DNA from: JAOZTV01 sp965371805 | GTDB lineage: Bacteria > Acidobacteriota > Aminicenantia > UBA2199 | Reading direction: 5' to 3' | NCBI GenBank assembly: GCA_965371805.1 | Contig: CBDUZW010000053.1 | Coordinates: 1-37,913 of the forward strand | Length of the DNA: 37,913 bases | Shown: positions 1-9,614 of the stretch, in pieces | How the letters are laid out: every line of letters begins with the position of its first letter | Numbering within the stretch: position 1 is the stretch's first letter | The notes under the pieces: model-generated | What the model was told of the DNA's origin: nothing | Databases searched by the model: none | Seen by the model: the letters and a program-made list of their open reading frames with translations, nothing else | Made by a program: the position numbers and the translations under genes

Positions 1-173
1 TATATAACTATTTATTTAAAGTTTTTTTATAATTTTGATGAAAAATCAGGGTATAACCATACTGTATTAAACAGTGACGACACATTTCTCCAGCAAATTT
101 TTATCAATCAATTTTATTAAATTTTATAAACTCTTTTTTTATTGAATAAAATAAAAATTTATAAAGATTATAG

Positions 174-202
174 TTGACATTATCGCATCACTGTACTATT
201 AT
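174..202 (+). promoter_or_regulatory. Sigma-70-type promoter of the ABC exporter operon
   Basis: TTGACA at 174-179 and TATTAT at 197-202 are separated by exactly 17 bases, a near-consensus housekeeping promoter. The predicted start near 209 leaves a 5' leader of about 20 bases carrying GGAGG (218-222) before the ATG at 230. The -10 lies inside a palindrome, see the operator entry. Confidence 0.85.
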
Positions 203-211
203 TGTAGTACA
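192..211. promoter_or_regulatory. Palindromic operator overlapping the -10 element
   Basis: A perfect inverted repeat, TGTACTA (192-198), six-base spacer, TAGTACA (205-211), covers the -10 hexamer and the predicted transcription start. A dimeric repressor bound here would block the promoter. The GTAC-containing half-sites resemble GntR-type operators, but no regulator gene lies in the visible upstream 211 bases, so the regulator is unknown. Confidence 0.55.
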
Positions 212-229
212 TTGATTGGAGGAATTAAA

Positions 230-955
230 ATGATTGAATTAACTAATGTTTCAAAGAGTTACGCTAAAGGCTTTATTAAAGCAGTTAAAAACCTGAACCT
301 AACTGTAAATAAAGGAGAAATTTTTGGATTTCTCGGTCCTAATGGAGCAGGAAAGAGTACAACTATAAAAATGATAGTCGGTTTATTAAATCCGGATACT
401 GGGACAATAAAAGTTAATGGAATAGACAATCAGAAGGATTCACTTAGCTGCAAAAAGCAGATTTCCTATGTTCCGGAGAATGCCGAGACATATGAACGTT
501 TAAAAGGTATTGAATATTTAAACTTTATTGGAGATATTTATCAAACACCAAAAGAAGAAAGAGAGAGAATTACTTCTAAATGGTCAAAGATTTTTGGTTT
601 AGAAGATGTACTAAATAATCTTATAAAAAGCTATTCTCATGGAATGCGTCAAAAAATTATATTAATAGGATCCCTGATCGCTAGACCTGAAGTTCTAATT
701 CTAGATGAACCTTTAATTGGACTTGATCCTAAGTCTGCCCACGGTTTGAAAGAAATTATGAGAGAACATTGTGATCAAAATAAAACCCTGTTCTTCTCCA
801 CACATGTTATGGAAGTGGCAGAGAAGTTGTGTGACCGTATTGGAATTATTAATAAAGGCCAATTAATTGCATGTGGAACAATGGATGAACTCAGAGCAAA
901 ATCTAAAGATTCTGCTTCATTAGAAAAAATATTTTTGGAAGTAACTGAAAAATGA
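230..955 (+). CDS. ABC transporter ATP-binding protein (ABC-2 exporter type)
   Basis: This is the cytoplasmic ATPase of an exporter, 241 residues, the usual length for a single nucleotide-binding domain. Walker A GPNGAGKST is at residues 36-44. The Q-loop reads VPEN rather than containing Gln, as in many EcsA/BcrA-like proteins. The signature is YSHGMRQK, Walker B is VLILDEP and the switch His lies in STHVME. An in-frame TTG at 212 would add six residues, but GGAGG at 218-222 places the start at ATG 230. The stop overlaps the start of the permease gene by four bases (ATGA), so the two are translationally coupled and form one transporter. The exported substrate cannot be read from the sequence. 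Confidence 0.9.
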   Translation: MIELTNVSKSYAKGFIKAVKNLNLTVNKGEIFGFLGPNGAGKSTTIKMIVGLLNPDTGTIKVNGIDNQKDSLSCKKQISYVPENAETYERLKGIEYLNFIGDIYQTPKEERERITSKWSKIFGLEDVLNNLIKSYSHGMRQKIILIGSLIARPEVLILDEPLIGLDPKSAHGLKEIMREHCDQNKTLFFSTHVMEVAEKLCDRIGIINKGQLIACGTMDELRAKSKDSASLEKIFLEVTEK

Positions 956-2640
956 AAAACATAATACACTTATTAAAGATATTTTTTAAAACAAATCCGC
1001 TATTTCCAATATTTAGGAGCGGTGGATTTAAAAAAAAAAGTATAATAATATATTTTGGAGCCTTTATGCTTTTATTATTGTGGGGATTTTTGACCTATGG
1101 ATATCTGGTTGGAATTAAAGGAGTATATGGAATATTGACAACTTTTAATCAATCTCCTGATGCAATAATATCAACAATAATGATTTTGTCACAACTTATG
1201 ATTATTATTTTTGGAGCTATTGGAGTTATCTCTGTATTTTATCTTTCTAATGATACAGAACGGCTGATACCTCTTCCCATAAAGCCTGCTGAAATAGTAG
1301 TTGCAAAATTTGTTTCTATTCTAGTCAATCAATATATTATTTTATCTCCTTTTGTACTTCCTGTTTTTATTTATTTTGGAATTCTTATAGAAGGTTCCTG
1401 GGGATATTGGTTGAAACTTCCTATAATTTATCTTTTACTACCTGTTATCCCTTTAGCATTAGTTACTATTGTGGTTATGTTTTTAATGAAAATAGTAAAT
1501 TTTGGAAAAAACAAAGATAAATTAATTGTAATTGGTTCTATTCTTCTAATGTGCCTTGCAATAGCGCCTCAATTCTTCATAAATAACACAGAGAAAGATG
1601 ATGAAAAGGGAATAAAAAAAGATGAGATTGTTAAGATTTTAAGTTCCAAAGATGGATTAGTTCAGATAATCGGCAAAAAATTTCCTCCTGTAATATGGGG
1701 AACTAAAGGATTTACAAGAGGAGCCTCAAAAGAGGGTATTTTTGGATTTACAGCATTTTCTGGTACTTCTCTCCTACTATTTGTTTTATTGCTCTTTCTA
1801 GGAAAAAAGATCTTTTATAAAGGATTAATTGGTATTCAAGAAATTCAGGTAGAAAATAATGGGGGAAAAAAAATTAAAACGGGAGATTTTTCCGGCAGTT
1901 CACCTGGTTATATTACTTTTTTTAAAAGGGAATTCAAAGAGATGAACCGTACTCCCATGTTTCTTGTCAATGGTGTTGTTAGTACATTAGTCTGGCCTGT
2001 ATTTATTTTAATTTGGATAAGCGTTAAACAAGATGGAGCTAAACTTCAAGGTTTTTTCAAGATAATAAACAATGGTGACCCATCAATCCTGGTTTTTATT
2101 ATTGCAGGAATGTTAGTTCTTTGCAGCGGATTGAATGGAACTCCCAGCTCTTCTATTTCACGGGAGGGGAAAAATTTCTGGTATTCCAAGGTTCTTCCAG
2201 TTTCATATAAAACACAATTAGCAGGTAAATATCTGCACTCTTTAATGATTGCAGCCTTGGGGTTTACGGGAGGGCTCATTATATCTGCCATTTTAAAAAT
2301 CAGTATTATTATAATTCTTAAAGCATCTCTAATTTTCATAGCTTTAATCTCGATTCACATTCCAGTAGGATTATTGATTGATTTAAGGAAACCAGTTTTG
2401 GATTGGGAAAATCATAAGAAAGCGATGAAACAAAACCCTAATGTATTCTATTCAATCTTTGGAATGATGGGTTTTTTAGCTATCACAGGTTTTGCAGTAT
2501 ATAAAATATTCAGATCAGGTCTAATTGGTCCACAAACCTTATATATAATTTTAACAGCGTTCTTGATCATACTTTCCACTCTACTTAATTATTTCTTATT
2601 TACTAAAGCAGATAAGTTATATTCAAGATTAGAAATATAA
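952..2640 (+). CDS. ABC exporter membrane subunit (large permease)
   Basis: This 562-residue integral membrane protein has roughly ten to twelve hydrophobic segments in two groups (about residues 30-290 and 330-555), separated by a lysine-rich cytoplasmic loop near residues 205-250 and another near 300-320. It overlaps the ATPase gene by four bases, so it is the likely transmembrane partner. Its size suits the roughly 550-residue fused permeases found beside EcsA/BcrA-like ATPases better than a single 250-residue ABC-2 subunit. I recognise no substrate-specific motif. It ends 40 bases before the convergent antiporter gene. Confidence 0.75.
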   Translation: MKNIIHLLKIFFKTNPLFPIFRSGGFKKKSIIIYFGAFMLLLLWGFLTYGYLVGIKGVYGILTTFNQSPDAIISTIMILSQLMIIIFGAIGVISVFYLSNDTERLIPLPIKPAEIVVAKFVSILVNQYIILSPFVLPVFIYFGILIEGSWGYWLKLPIIYLLLPVIPLALVTIVVMFLMKIVNFGKNKDKLIVIGSILLMCLAIAPQFFINNTEKDDEKGIKKDEIVKILSSKDGLVQIIGKKFPPVIWGTKGFTRGASKEGIFGFTAFSGTSLLLFVLLLFLGKKIFYKGLIGIQEIQVENNGGKKIKTGDFSGSSPGYITFFKREFKEMNRTPMFLVNGVVSTLVWPVFILIWISVKQDGAKLQGFFKIINNGDPSILVFIIAGMLVLCSGLNGTPSSSISREGKNFWYSKVLPVSYKTQLAGKYLHSLMIAALGFTGGLIISAILKISIIIILKASLIFIALISIHIPVGLLIDLRKPVLDWENHKKAMKQNPNVFYSIFGMMGFLAITGFAVYKIFRSGLIGPQTLYIILTAFLIILSTLLNYFLFTKADKLYSRLEI

Positions 2641-2680
2641 AAAAAATCAGGTTCACTGCCAGAATTTGTGTGAAAATTTT

Positions 2681-3916
2681 TTATAAATTATCTTCTGTTT
2701 TATTTTTATCCAGTTCTCTCAGTTTTGTTTTATAAAAAAACACTCTGATTGAACTCAATACAACAGTAGCAGTAATAACAAAATAAACAGTATCAATTAC
2801 CGTCTTATCAGTAATTACACCCTTTGATACTGCTACAAGTACTATTGCAGCAGGAGCAATACCACGGGCAAAAAGCGCATTTACAAGAATTCGCTCATTC
2901 TCTTTATATCCTCTTGTAAATATATTACTGATATTTCTTAGAAGTAATATAGATAATGAAATACTTGTACCAATAAGTACAGCTTTAGAATTTCTGAGAT
3001 CTAATAGTAAACCTATATAAACAAAGAAGAAAGTTTTTAGAAAAAAGGATATCTCATTATAAAACTGCCGTTCTCTATAGGAAACTACATTAACCTTATT
3101 TTCTTTATTCTCTTTTGGTTTTTTTATCCTCTTTCCCAGTTCAATTAATATACGTGAATTTGCAATTACAATCCCAAATGCCATAGAAGAAATTGCACCA
3201 TTTCCTCCCAGGTATTCTGCAATAAAATATATTATTATCACATATGCAATTGTCATCAAATAATTTTTATCACCAAATTCAAGTTTTAATTCAAGGTAAA
3301 TCCATAAGAATCCAGACAGTGCACCTATCACACTGGCAACAAAAAATAGTGATGCAATTTGAGATAAAACATTTTTAATGTCCAGAACATTTAATACTTT
3401 CAACTCAATCATTGTAATTGCAAAAACAATAGATAGCACATCAGTTAATGCCGATTCGAGAGTTAGTATGGAATATAGTTTTTTATTAACCTTCACCTGT
3501 TTTAATATTGGAATTATAAAAGCGGATGATACTCCGCCTAAAGCGAATCCGAGCATTAATGATACCATTGTATCAGGAATAAGAAAATATATGATCCCTG
3601 CGATCACAAGAGATGATAATATAAAATTTGTTAATCCAATTGTGATACCTGCTCCAATTCCTTCTGCGAATGATCTTAGATCTATGGACAAGGCTCCATC
3701 AAACATAAGAAAAAGCAGTGTGATTGTTGTAAATATAGGAGCAATCGTGCTTAATGATTGAGGATTTACAATATTGAGAATATTTGGTCCTAAAACAAAA
3801 CCAACCAATAATAAAATAAGAGTGTCAGGAATATTGATTTTTTTGAATCCCCACTCTGCCAGATAACCTATAAAAACAATCAGTGCGACAAGTAATAATA
3901 TTGTATTTGTATTCAT
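2681..3916 (-). CDS. Cation:proton antiporter, CPA family (Na+/H+ exchanger domain)
   Basis: This 411-residue, multi-spanning (about 11-13 helices) protein has the Na_H_exchanger fold: an early glycine-rich helix (LLLVGFVLGPNIL), an ion-site region with FDGALSID, and GFALGGVSSAFIIPIL, which matches the conserved segment of Kef/NhaP-like carriers. It ends after the membrane domain with only a short charged tail, so no TrkA-N/RCK regulatory domain is attached. It is the last gene of a minus-strand operon 14 bases downstream of the MscS gene. That suggests a shared role in ion, pH or osmotic homeostasis. Ion specificity (Na+ or K+) cannot be told by eye. Confidence 0.85.
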   Translation of the reverse strand: MNTNTILLLVALIVFIGYLAEWGFKKINIPDTLILLLVGFVLGPNILNIVNPQSLSTIAPIFTTITLLFLMFDGALSIDLRSFAEGIGAGITIGLTNFILSSLVIAGIIYFLIPDTMVSLMLGFALGGVSSAFIIPILKQVKVNKKLYSILTLESALTDVLSIVFAITMIELKVLNVLDIKNVLSQIASLFFVASVIGALSGFLWIYLELKLEFGDKNYLMTIAYVIIIYFIAEYLGGNGAISSMAFGIVIANSRILIELGKRIKKPKENKENKVNVVSYRERQFYNEISFFLKTFFFVYIGLLLDLRNSKAVLIGTSISLSILLLRNISNIFTRGYKENERILVNALFARGIAPAAIVLVAVSKGVITDKTVIDTVYFVITATVVLSSIRVFFYKTKLRELDKNKTEDNL

Positions 3917-3930
3917 ATCCTCATATTGAT

Positions 3931-4998
3931 TTATTTATCCAGTTTAATAGAATTTTTAAAATTAAGATCCATTTGAGGAAAAGGTATACCTATCTTATTT
4001 ATATTAAACTCTTTATATATTGAGGAGTTTAATTGATCTATAACACTTCCTCTTCTTGAAGATTTATCAATCCAGCATAATAGCTGCATATTCAATGCAG
4101 AATCGGCAAATTCAATAAGTCTGACCTGTGGTTCAGGATCATCACAAACGATCACATTCTCTACCGCAATTTTCTGCATAATTTCTTTAACATGATCAAT
4201 ATTGGAACCATATTCAACTCCAACCAGAATTTTTAATCTTGTTTTTAAGCTTGGCCCACCACTTTCATTTGTTATCTTAGTATTAGCCATAACTGAATTT
4301 GGAATTGTTATTTCAACCAGGTCCATAGTAAGTATCCTTGTACTTCTTAAGCCAATTACATTTACCTTACCTCTTTCTCCTGAATCAAGGATAATATAAT
4401 CCCCTAATTTATATGGAGCATCAATAATTATAAATATCCCGGAGAAAAGATTGGCTAGTGTATCTTTTGCAGCAAAACCTACGGCTATACCAATAATTCC
4501 AGCAGATGCAATCCAACCCGTTATATTTATTTTCCAGGTTAAAAAGATAAAATAGACTGTGCCAAGGAAAATGATTAACTTTAAAGTATTATCAAAAATT
4601 GGAACTGTCCTTTTTTGTATATATTTTTTCCTTCCCTTTTGTTTACTAAAATGATCGAGTACTATAGAAATACTTTTAAATAGAACAATTGACCATAATA
4701 AAACCACTATGGTTTTTATTAGTGCAAAAATAAAGAAAGATATTTCATCTTTAAATTTTAATAATTCAATAGAAATAGAAAAACCAATTAAAAATATAGT
4801 GGTAAAAAGAGGTGTACTGAATATTTCAAATAGCTTGTCATCAAGGTCATTCTTAGTTTTTTTGACAAATTTATTAAATATGAATTTTATAATAATATTT
4901 ACAATTTTTGCTAAAATTATAGATAGTAGAATGAAAACAGTCGATCTGATATATTTATTTTCCCATATTCCTGAAAGTTCCTGTAATATAGTTTCCAT
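3931..4998 (-). CDS. MscS-family small-conductance mechanosensitive channel
   Basis: This 355-residue inner-membrane channel has four to five hydrophobic helices in residues 15-190. The pore-lining TM3 and the start of the beta domain are clear: GIAVGFAAKDTLANLFSG, then DAPYKLGDYI and a stretch ending RILTMDLVEITIPNS, all hallmark MscS segments. The C-terminal alpha/beta cap follows. The family opens under membrane tension to release solutes during hypo-osmotic shock. It lies 28 bases downstream of the TraB/GumN gene and 14 upstream of the antiporter gene on the same strand, so it is probably co-transcribed with the Ser/Thr kinase. Confidence 0.9.
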   Translation of the reverse strand: METILQELSGIWENKYIRSTVFILLSIILAKIVNIIIKFIFNKFVKKTKNDLDDKLFEIFSTPLFTTIFLIGFSISIELLKFKDEISFFIFALIKTIVVLLWSIVLFKSISIVLDHFSKQKGRKKYIQKRTVPIFDNTLKLIIFLGTVYFIFLTWKINITGWIASAGIIGIAVGFAAKDTLANLFSGIFIIIDAPYKLGDYIILDSGERGKVNVIGLRSTRILTMDLVEITIPNSVMANTKITNESGGPSLKTRLKILVGVEYGSNIDHVKEIMQKIAVENVIVCDDPEPQVRLIEFADSALNMQLLCWIDKSSRRGSVIDQLNSSIYKEFNINKIGIPFPQMDLNFKNSIKLDK

Positions 4999-5026
4999 GT
5001 AGTTCTATCTATCTCAATCTTTAAAA

Positions 5027-5917
5027 TTATAACTGCTTAAGCATATACCCTTTTTTTTTTAATAAATTCACTAAACCATTCTCGCCAACCAAATGAGCAG
5101 CCCCTACTACTACAAAATATCTCTTAGAAGTAGTTTTAATAAAATCATCAATTTTCTTTACCATTCCAAAATTTCGTCCATCAATAAGTTTTTCATACAA
5201 GTTTTTTAATTTAGGGTATTTTTTAATATTCTGGTTAACCAATGTATTTAGTGTATCGTCATTACCGGTTTTCCATGCGTTTACTAATTTTTTAAATTCC
5301 ACTTCAGTATTAGTTTCCTCTGTTAAAACATTAAATAAGAATAGTTCATGCTCTTCATCAGAAAAGCTATCGAATAAATTCAATTGAAATTCAGCACCTT
5401 CAAGCTCAATTATCTCTTTTTCACCGGCTTTATTTAAAAAATATTTATCTATCCCCAGATTTGGATCAAACCCTAACTTCATCATTTCAGATGCAGCTAT
5501 TGTCATTGCCACCATCCAGGGTTTAAATTTATTCCATCCTGTAATATCGATACCAAATTCTTTTAGTTTTTTTCCTGCAAGATTGTAAGTTTCCTCTGAT
5601 ATTGAGCCTTTTAATGTCTTTTCACCTTTATAGGTTGCAAGTTTCATTGATAACATTTGTAATTTACCTCTTTGATCATCCGATACATTTGCTTCAACCA
5701 TTAAACAGTCTGATTTTTGAAAAGCAATATCAAATGCTTTATCTAGTGGATAAACACTTTTATCCAACATATGAACAGAACCTATGAGATAACTGCTGTT
5801 TTTATTCTTTGTTTTTATCTCCCATATAAAAGACTTTCCAAAAATAAATGATGGTAATAATAAACCTATAAATACGAAAAATATGGTTATTTTATTAATG
5901 TTTTCTCTATAAATCAT
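5027..5917 (-). CDS. TraB/GumN family exported protein
   Basis: This 296-residue protein has an N-terminal hydrophobic segment (residues 10-27) that is a signal peptide or anchor. The mature part opens with SSYLIGSVHML (His 49) and ends with FVVVGAAHLVGENG, the two GxxH-type motifs that define the TraB/GumN/PrgY family, related to eukaryotic Tiki proteins proposed to be metalloproteases. The ATG at 5917 is preceded by GGAG at 5925-5928. It overlaps the end of the kinase gene by 11 bases, so coupling is likely. Whether it is an enzyme in this organism is unknown. The conserved histidines are present. Confidence 0.85.
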   Translation of the reverse strand: MIYRENINKITIFFVFIGLLLPSFIFGKSFIWEIKTKNKNSSYLIGSVHMLDKSVYPLDKAFDIAFQKSDCLMVEANVSDDQRGKLQMLSMKLATYKGEKTLKGSISEETYNLAGKKLKEFGIDITGWNKFKPWMVAMTIAASEMMKLGFDPNLGIDKYFLNKAGEKEIIELEGAEFQLNLFDSFSDEEHELFLFNVLTEETNTEVEFKKLVNAWKTGNDDTLNTLVNQNIKKYPKLKNLYEKLIDGRNFGMVKKIDDFIKTTSKRYFVVVGAAHLVGENGLVNLLKKKGYMLKQL

Positions 5918-8882
5918 CCTTTTGCTCCTTTAATTTTAAACTCAAAGTTTCTCTTTTTAAATTTTTCTCTGTAATACTATTTGATCCTGAATTATACAAT
6001 TCTTCTATTTTTTGATAAATGCTTTTTGTATTAGATTTTCCAGTTTTTTCTAAAGCTATAGCTTTTTGCCAGAGTGTTGGAATATATTTATCACTAAAAC
6101 TCAAACATATTTCAGCTTCATTTAAAGCTTTTTCATACCGCTTACTTCGATTTAGAAATTTAATATATTCATTATAAAAATACTGGTAATTATAATATGT
6201 GATCCAGTATGAAAGTTGTGTTTTCATCTCTATTAATTTTCTATGACAATTTTCTGCTTCTTTTAAATTACCATTTTTTTCTAGTACGAGACTATTTAAG
6301 TGTAAATAGAATTTATAAGGTTCATAATAATTATCTTCTGAAATATTATATTTTATTATTATTTTTCTTAACCAATTAAGTTCTTTTTTTGCATTTATAA
6401 TATCACCTGTTTTGATTGAGATTAAACCAGATAACCAGTGAGTTTCATAAAAATTATCAATAATATCCGAGGAATCAAATAAACTAATTGATTTTTGTAC
6501 TAATAATCTGCTGCCATTATAATCTTTTTCTAAATACAAAATATATGCATTTTTAGTTAGAATTACTGCTTGATCTCTTTCTTTTAACATATTTTTAGTT
6601 GAGAGAGTCGTACGATACCTGTTCAAAATCTCAATTGCCTGTTTATATTTTGCCTGAATAACCAGGATGTCATATATTGTAAGATATGCCCATGTAACCC
6701 CATTTGGAGATAATTCTACAGCTGAGATTTTCATTGCTAAAGAGTCCTCAAAGTCACCCTTATAGAAATATCCATCACCCAGGGAATCGAGAGAGTTTGC
6801 AGAAAGGTCATCTCTTGTCCTGTATAAATGGAATTGGTCAAGTGCTTTTTCATGTTCTCCCATATAAGAATAACAGTAGCCAAGATGATTTATTGCCTGA
6901 GAATAGTTTTTATCAATGAATAGAGCTTTTTTATAGTTATCTATTGCATTAGATGCCTCTCCATGATGAAAATATGCTTCCCCGATTTCAAAAAATATTT
7001 CTTTTGAAAATGGAAATTTCCTTTTTAAATTTTTAAGATATTTTATCTGTTTTTTAAAATCATAATCAAGTTGAGCTTTAAATGCAAGAACCCTGTCTCT
7101 AAAAGATTCAGTAAGATCACCTATTTGAGGAACTACTTTATTTATCGTTTTAAGAGCTTTTTTTTTATTTCCATTGAAGTAGTATAAATTTGCAAGATAA
7201 TATTTTGCAACTGGATTTTCATTGATTTTTTCAAATATTTTAATACTTTTTTCTATATCCAATTTTTTATAAAACAATAAACCATTGTAAAACGCTTCAA
7301 ACTTATCCCATTCCTTTCCATATACTTTAGATACTTTTTTTAACGATATAACTTCTTTTCTTTTTTCCTTTTGTAATAAAAATTTTAATAATTCATTAGA
7401 CAATGAATCTATCTGGTTTAAGAGAATTGAATTCTTGCCAATGCCTGTTTTTGTAAATCTTTTTTTTATCTCTCTATTTTCTATTGATATCAACTCTGCG
7501 TCTATAGTATAAATGTCATTTTTGGAGGACACTCTGCCCTTTAATTCATATTTTATATCTTTAATTGATTCATTGAAGTTTCCATCCTGTTTTATTCCCT
7601 CTATTACCAGTTCTGAAACTGTCCTAATTCCATTAGATTGATTTAAAAATTCTATAAGTAAATAGTTTATTTTCTCTGATAATAGGTTTCTTTTATTTTC
7701 AGACAAATCTTCAAATAGGTTTAATTTTATATAAATTTGTTTTTTTTGTGTCTTTAGACCTTGATTTTGTTTTATATCAATATTATTAGAATTATTATTC
7801 TTGATAATAAATGCTACAATTATTGCTAAAAAGATCATAATAAGAATAATATATTTTCTTTTCCCGCTTTTTATTAGATTTCCTGAAGAAATAGATTCTG
7901 TTGATCCCTTATATTTGCCTATACGATTAACCATATCGGCCAGTCCTTCATTGTCAGAAGTATTTGTCCCAGATCTTACTACAATAGAATCTTCAATATT
8001 AATAAGCTCTGTTTCTAAAGAATTCTCGTTAAAGTTATCTTCATTAATTTTAGATTTTTTATTAGTTGTATCTCTTACTACTAAAAGATCCTTTTTTATA
8101 TCTTCGAAGCATAGATATCTATTATTTTTATTTTTTTCCAGTACCTTTTCTATTACTCGTTTTAATATTTCTGGAATATTCCTTTTGAATTTTATGTCAA
8201 GACTTATAACATTATATAGAGTCTCAATTTTTTGATCAGCAAGAAAGGGATTATATCCCTCTAACATTTCAAAAAAAACAGTGCCAAAAGAAAAAATATC
8301 ACTTGTTTTATCTAAGTTTTCCCCTCGTGCCTGTTCAGGTGACATATAGGAGACTGTACCTAGAACTATCCCCTGTTCAGTAATATTTGTACTCTGCATA
8401 GAAGAAAACCCAATTTCATTATTGAATTTTGCTAAACCGAAATCAAGTATTTTTACTATTCCCTTTTTATCAATAATAATATTTGATGGCTTTATATCTC
8501 TATGAATAACTCCTTTTTGATGCGCCTCTATCATCCCATCACAAATTTGCATTGCAACATCAATTATCTTGTTAATACTGAGTTTTTTTATGCTGATTAT
8601 CTGATCAATAGTTATTCCATCAATATACTGCATAACAATATACTCTTCTTTGGGTTCATTATATATTTCATATATAGTGCAAATATTTGTATGATCAAGA
8701 CTTGATGCTGTTTGAGCCTCTCTTAAAAACCTTGCTTTTGTATTAGTATCTTCAATAGCATTTTCTGAAATTCTCTTAATTGCGACTTTTCTTTTTAATT
8801 TAAGATCTTCTGCGAGATGAACTTCTCCCATCCCGCCAGTACCAATCTCTTTTATAATTCTAAATCTATCATTAAGTATCAT
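5907..8882 (-). CDS. Transmembrane Ser/Thr protein kinase with C-terminal TPR repeats
   Basis: This protein has about 991 residues. The Hanks-type kinase domain covers residues 7-275: glycine loop GTGGMGEV (14-21), VAIK with Lys 36, HRDIKPSN (127-134), DFG (147-149) and the SPE motif, so all catalytic residues are present. One transmembrane helix follows at about 345-362. The rest (about 530-985) is a series of degenerate tetratricopeptide repeats, with motifs such as AINHLGYCYSYMGEHEKALDQF. The topology places the kinase inside and the TPRs outside the inner membrane. A TTG at 8900 would add six residues. I prefer the ATG at 8882 because a promoter lies immediately before it. It heads the operon with the TraB/GumN, MscS and antiporter genes, which are plausible regulatory targets (inference). 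Confidence 0.9.
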   Translation of the reverse strand: MILNDRFRIIKEIGTGGMGEVHLAEDLKLKRKVAIKRISENAIEDTNTKARFLREAQTASSLDHTNICTIYEIYNEPKEEYIVMQYIDGITIDQIISIKKLSINKIIDVAMQICDGMIEAHQKGVIHRDIKPSNIIIDKKGIVKILDFGLAKFNNEIGFSSMQSTNITEQGIVLGTVSYMSPEQARGENLDKTSDIFSFGTVFFEMLEGYNPFLADQKIETLYNVISLDIKFKRNIPEILKRVIEKVLEKNKNNRYLCFEDIKKDLLVVRDTTNKKSKINEDNFNENSLETELINIEDSIVVRSGTNTSDNEGLADMVNRIGKYKGSTESISSGNLIKSGKRKYIILIMIFLAIIVAFIIKNNNSNNIDIKQNQGLKTQKKQIYIKLNLFEDLSENKRNLLSEKINYLLIEFLNQSNGIRTVSELVIEGIKQDGNFNESIKDIKYELKGRVSSKNDIYTIDAELISIENREIKKRFTKTGIGKNSILLNQIDSLSNELLKFLLQKEKRKEVISLKKVSKVYGKEWDKFEAFYNGLLFYKKLDIEKSIKIFEKINENPVAKYYLANLYYFNGNKKKALKTINKVVPQIGDLTESFRDRVLAFKAQLDYDFKKQIKYLKNLKRKFPFSKEIFFEIGEAYFHHGEASNAIDNYKKALFIDKNYSQAINHLGYCYSYMGEHEKALDQFHLYRTRDDLSANSLDSLGDGYFYKGDFEDSLAMKISAVELSPNGVTWAYLTIYDILVIQAKYKQAIEILNRYRTTLSTKNMLKERDQAVILTKNAYILYLEKDYNGSRLLVQKSISLFDSSDIIDNFYETHWLSGLISIKTGDIINAKKELNWLRKIIIKYNISEDNYYEPYKFYLHLNSLVLEKNGNLKEAENCHRKLIEMKTQLSYWITYYNYQYFYNEYIKFLNRSKRYEKALNEAEICLSFSDKYIPTLWQKAIALEKTGKSNTKSIYQKIEELYNSGSNSITEKNLKRETLSLKLKEQKDDL

Positions 8883-8890
8883 ATTAATAC

Positions 8891-8920
8891 ATTTTAGCAA
8901 AAAACAGAATATAAATCCAA
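8891..8920 (-). promoter_or_regulatory. Promoter of the kinase operon, nearly leaderless
   Basis: On the minus strand TTGGAT (8920-8915) and TAAAAT (8896-8891) are 18 bases apart. Only eight bases separate the -10 from the ATG at 8882 and there is no Shine-Dalgarno sequence, so the mRNA would start within about two bases of the start codon. Confidence 0.5.
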
Positions 8921-9090
8921 TAAAAAAAAGATAAACATGGAGAAAACATAAATTTCTTTTACGAGGTGATTTTTAATAATTTATCGGTTTGAAATCAGTG
9001 TATATTTTTTTAAGAAATTCTAAATTTTAATAGAATTAGAGTTTATAGTTATGGCACTATTTTCAGAGACTTTACAGAAGTCTTAATAAT

Positions 9091-9612
9091 TTGATAAAAC
9101 TGGATAAAGATGTTATAAATACTATTGGAAAAATAATGGATCAATTAAAAGAAATTAAAAAATTAATTTTCGAAAGAAAAGAAAAAATCTATAATATAAA
9201 AGAGTTAATTAAGGAAGAAATTGATAGGGATTATAATCTTAATTTATGGGAATTATCCCAAAGAGAGCTTGATAGCGAAATGGGAATCAAATTATCACTT
9301 CTAAATAATGAAGCTGATATACGAGATAAAGTAGAGATAAACCCTGGATTAGGTTTAAAAGGAAAGCTTTATTTTAGGTTAAAATCAATATTTTCAGGAA
9401 TTCTCCTAAAATCAATAACCCCTGTAATTAACAGACAGGTAAGTTATAATGGTCAATCTATTGACCTGCATTTAGCCTCCTATATAAAGATTAAAAATGT
9501 TGAAGATAATTTTATTCTTCTTAATGAAAGAGTAAAACAATTAGAAGAAGAGAACTGTGAAATTTTAGAAAAATTAAATTATTTAATAGAAACGGACAAA
9601 AAACGGAGTTAG
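9091..9612 (+). CDS. Coiled-coil protein of a glycosylation locus, unknown function
   Basis: This 173-residue hydrophilic protein has predicted coiled coil at the N-terminus (residues 5-55) and C-terminus (135-170). The middle segment, SITPVINRQVSYNGQSIDLH, resembles linkers that precede coiled coils in bacterial surface-glycan glycosyltransferases and methyltransferases. I do not recognise an enzymatic domain. The start is uncertain: TTG 9091 has only a weak AGAAG upstream, and the next in-frame ATG is at 9136. The gene ends two bases before the GT4 gene, which itself begins with TTG, so it may act as a scaffold or partner of that glycosyltransferase (inference). Confidence 0.65.
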   Translation: MIKLDKDVINTIGKIMDQLKEIKKLIFERKEKIYNIKELIKEEIDRDYNLNLWELSQRELDSEMGIKLSLLNNEADIRDKVEINPGLGLKGKLYFRLKSIFSGILLKSITPVINRQVSYNGQSIDLHLASYIKIKNVEDNFILLNERVKQLEEENCEILEKLNYLIETDKKRS

Positions 9613-9614
9613 TA

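Noticed and set aside
2650..2680. Terminator between the ABC permease and antiporter genes
   Set aside because: Only a five-base stem (TTCAC/GTGAA) with a long loop before a T-run. Too weak to call.
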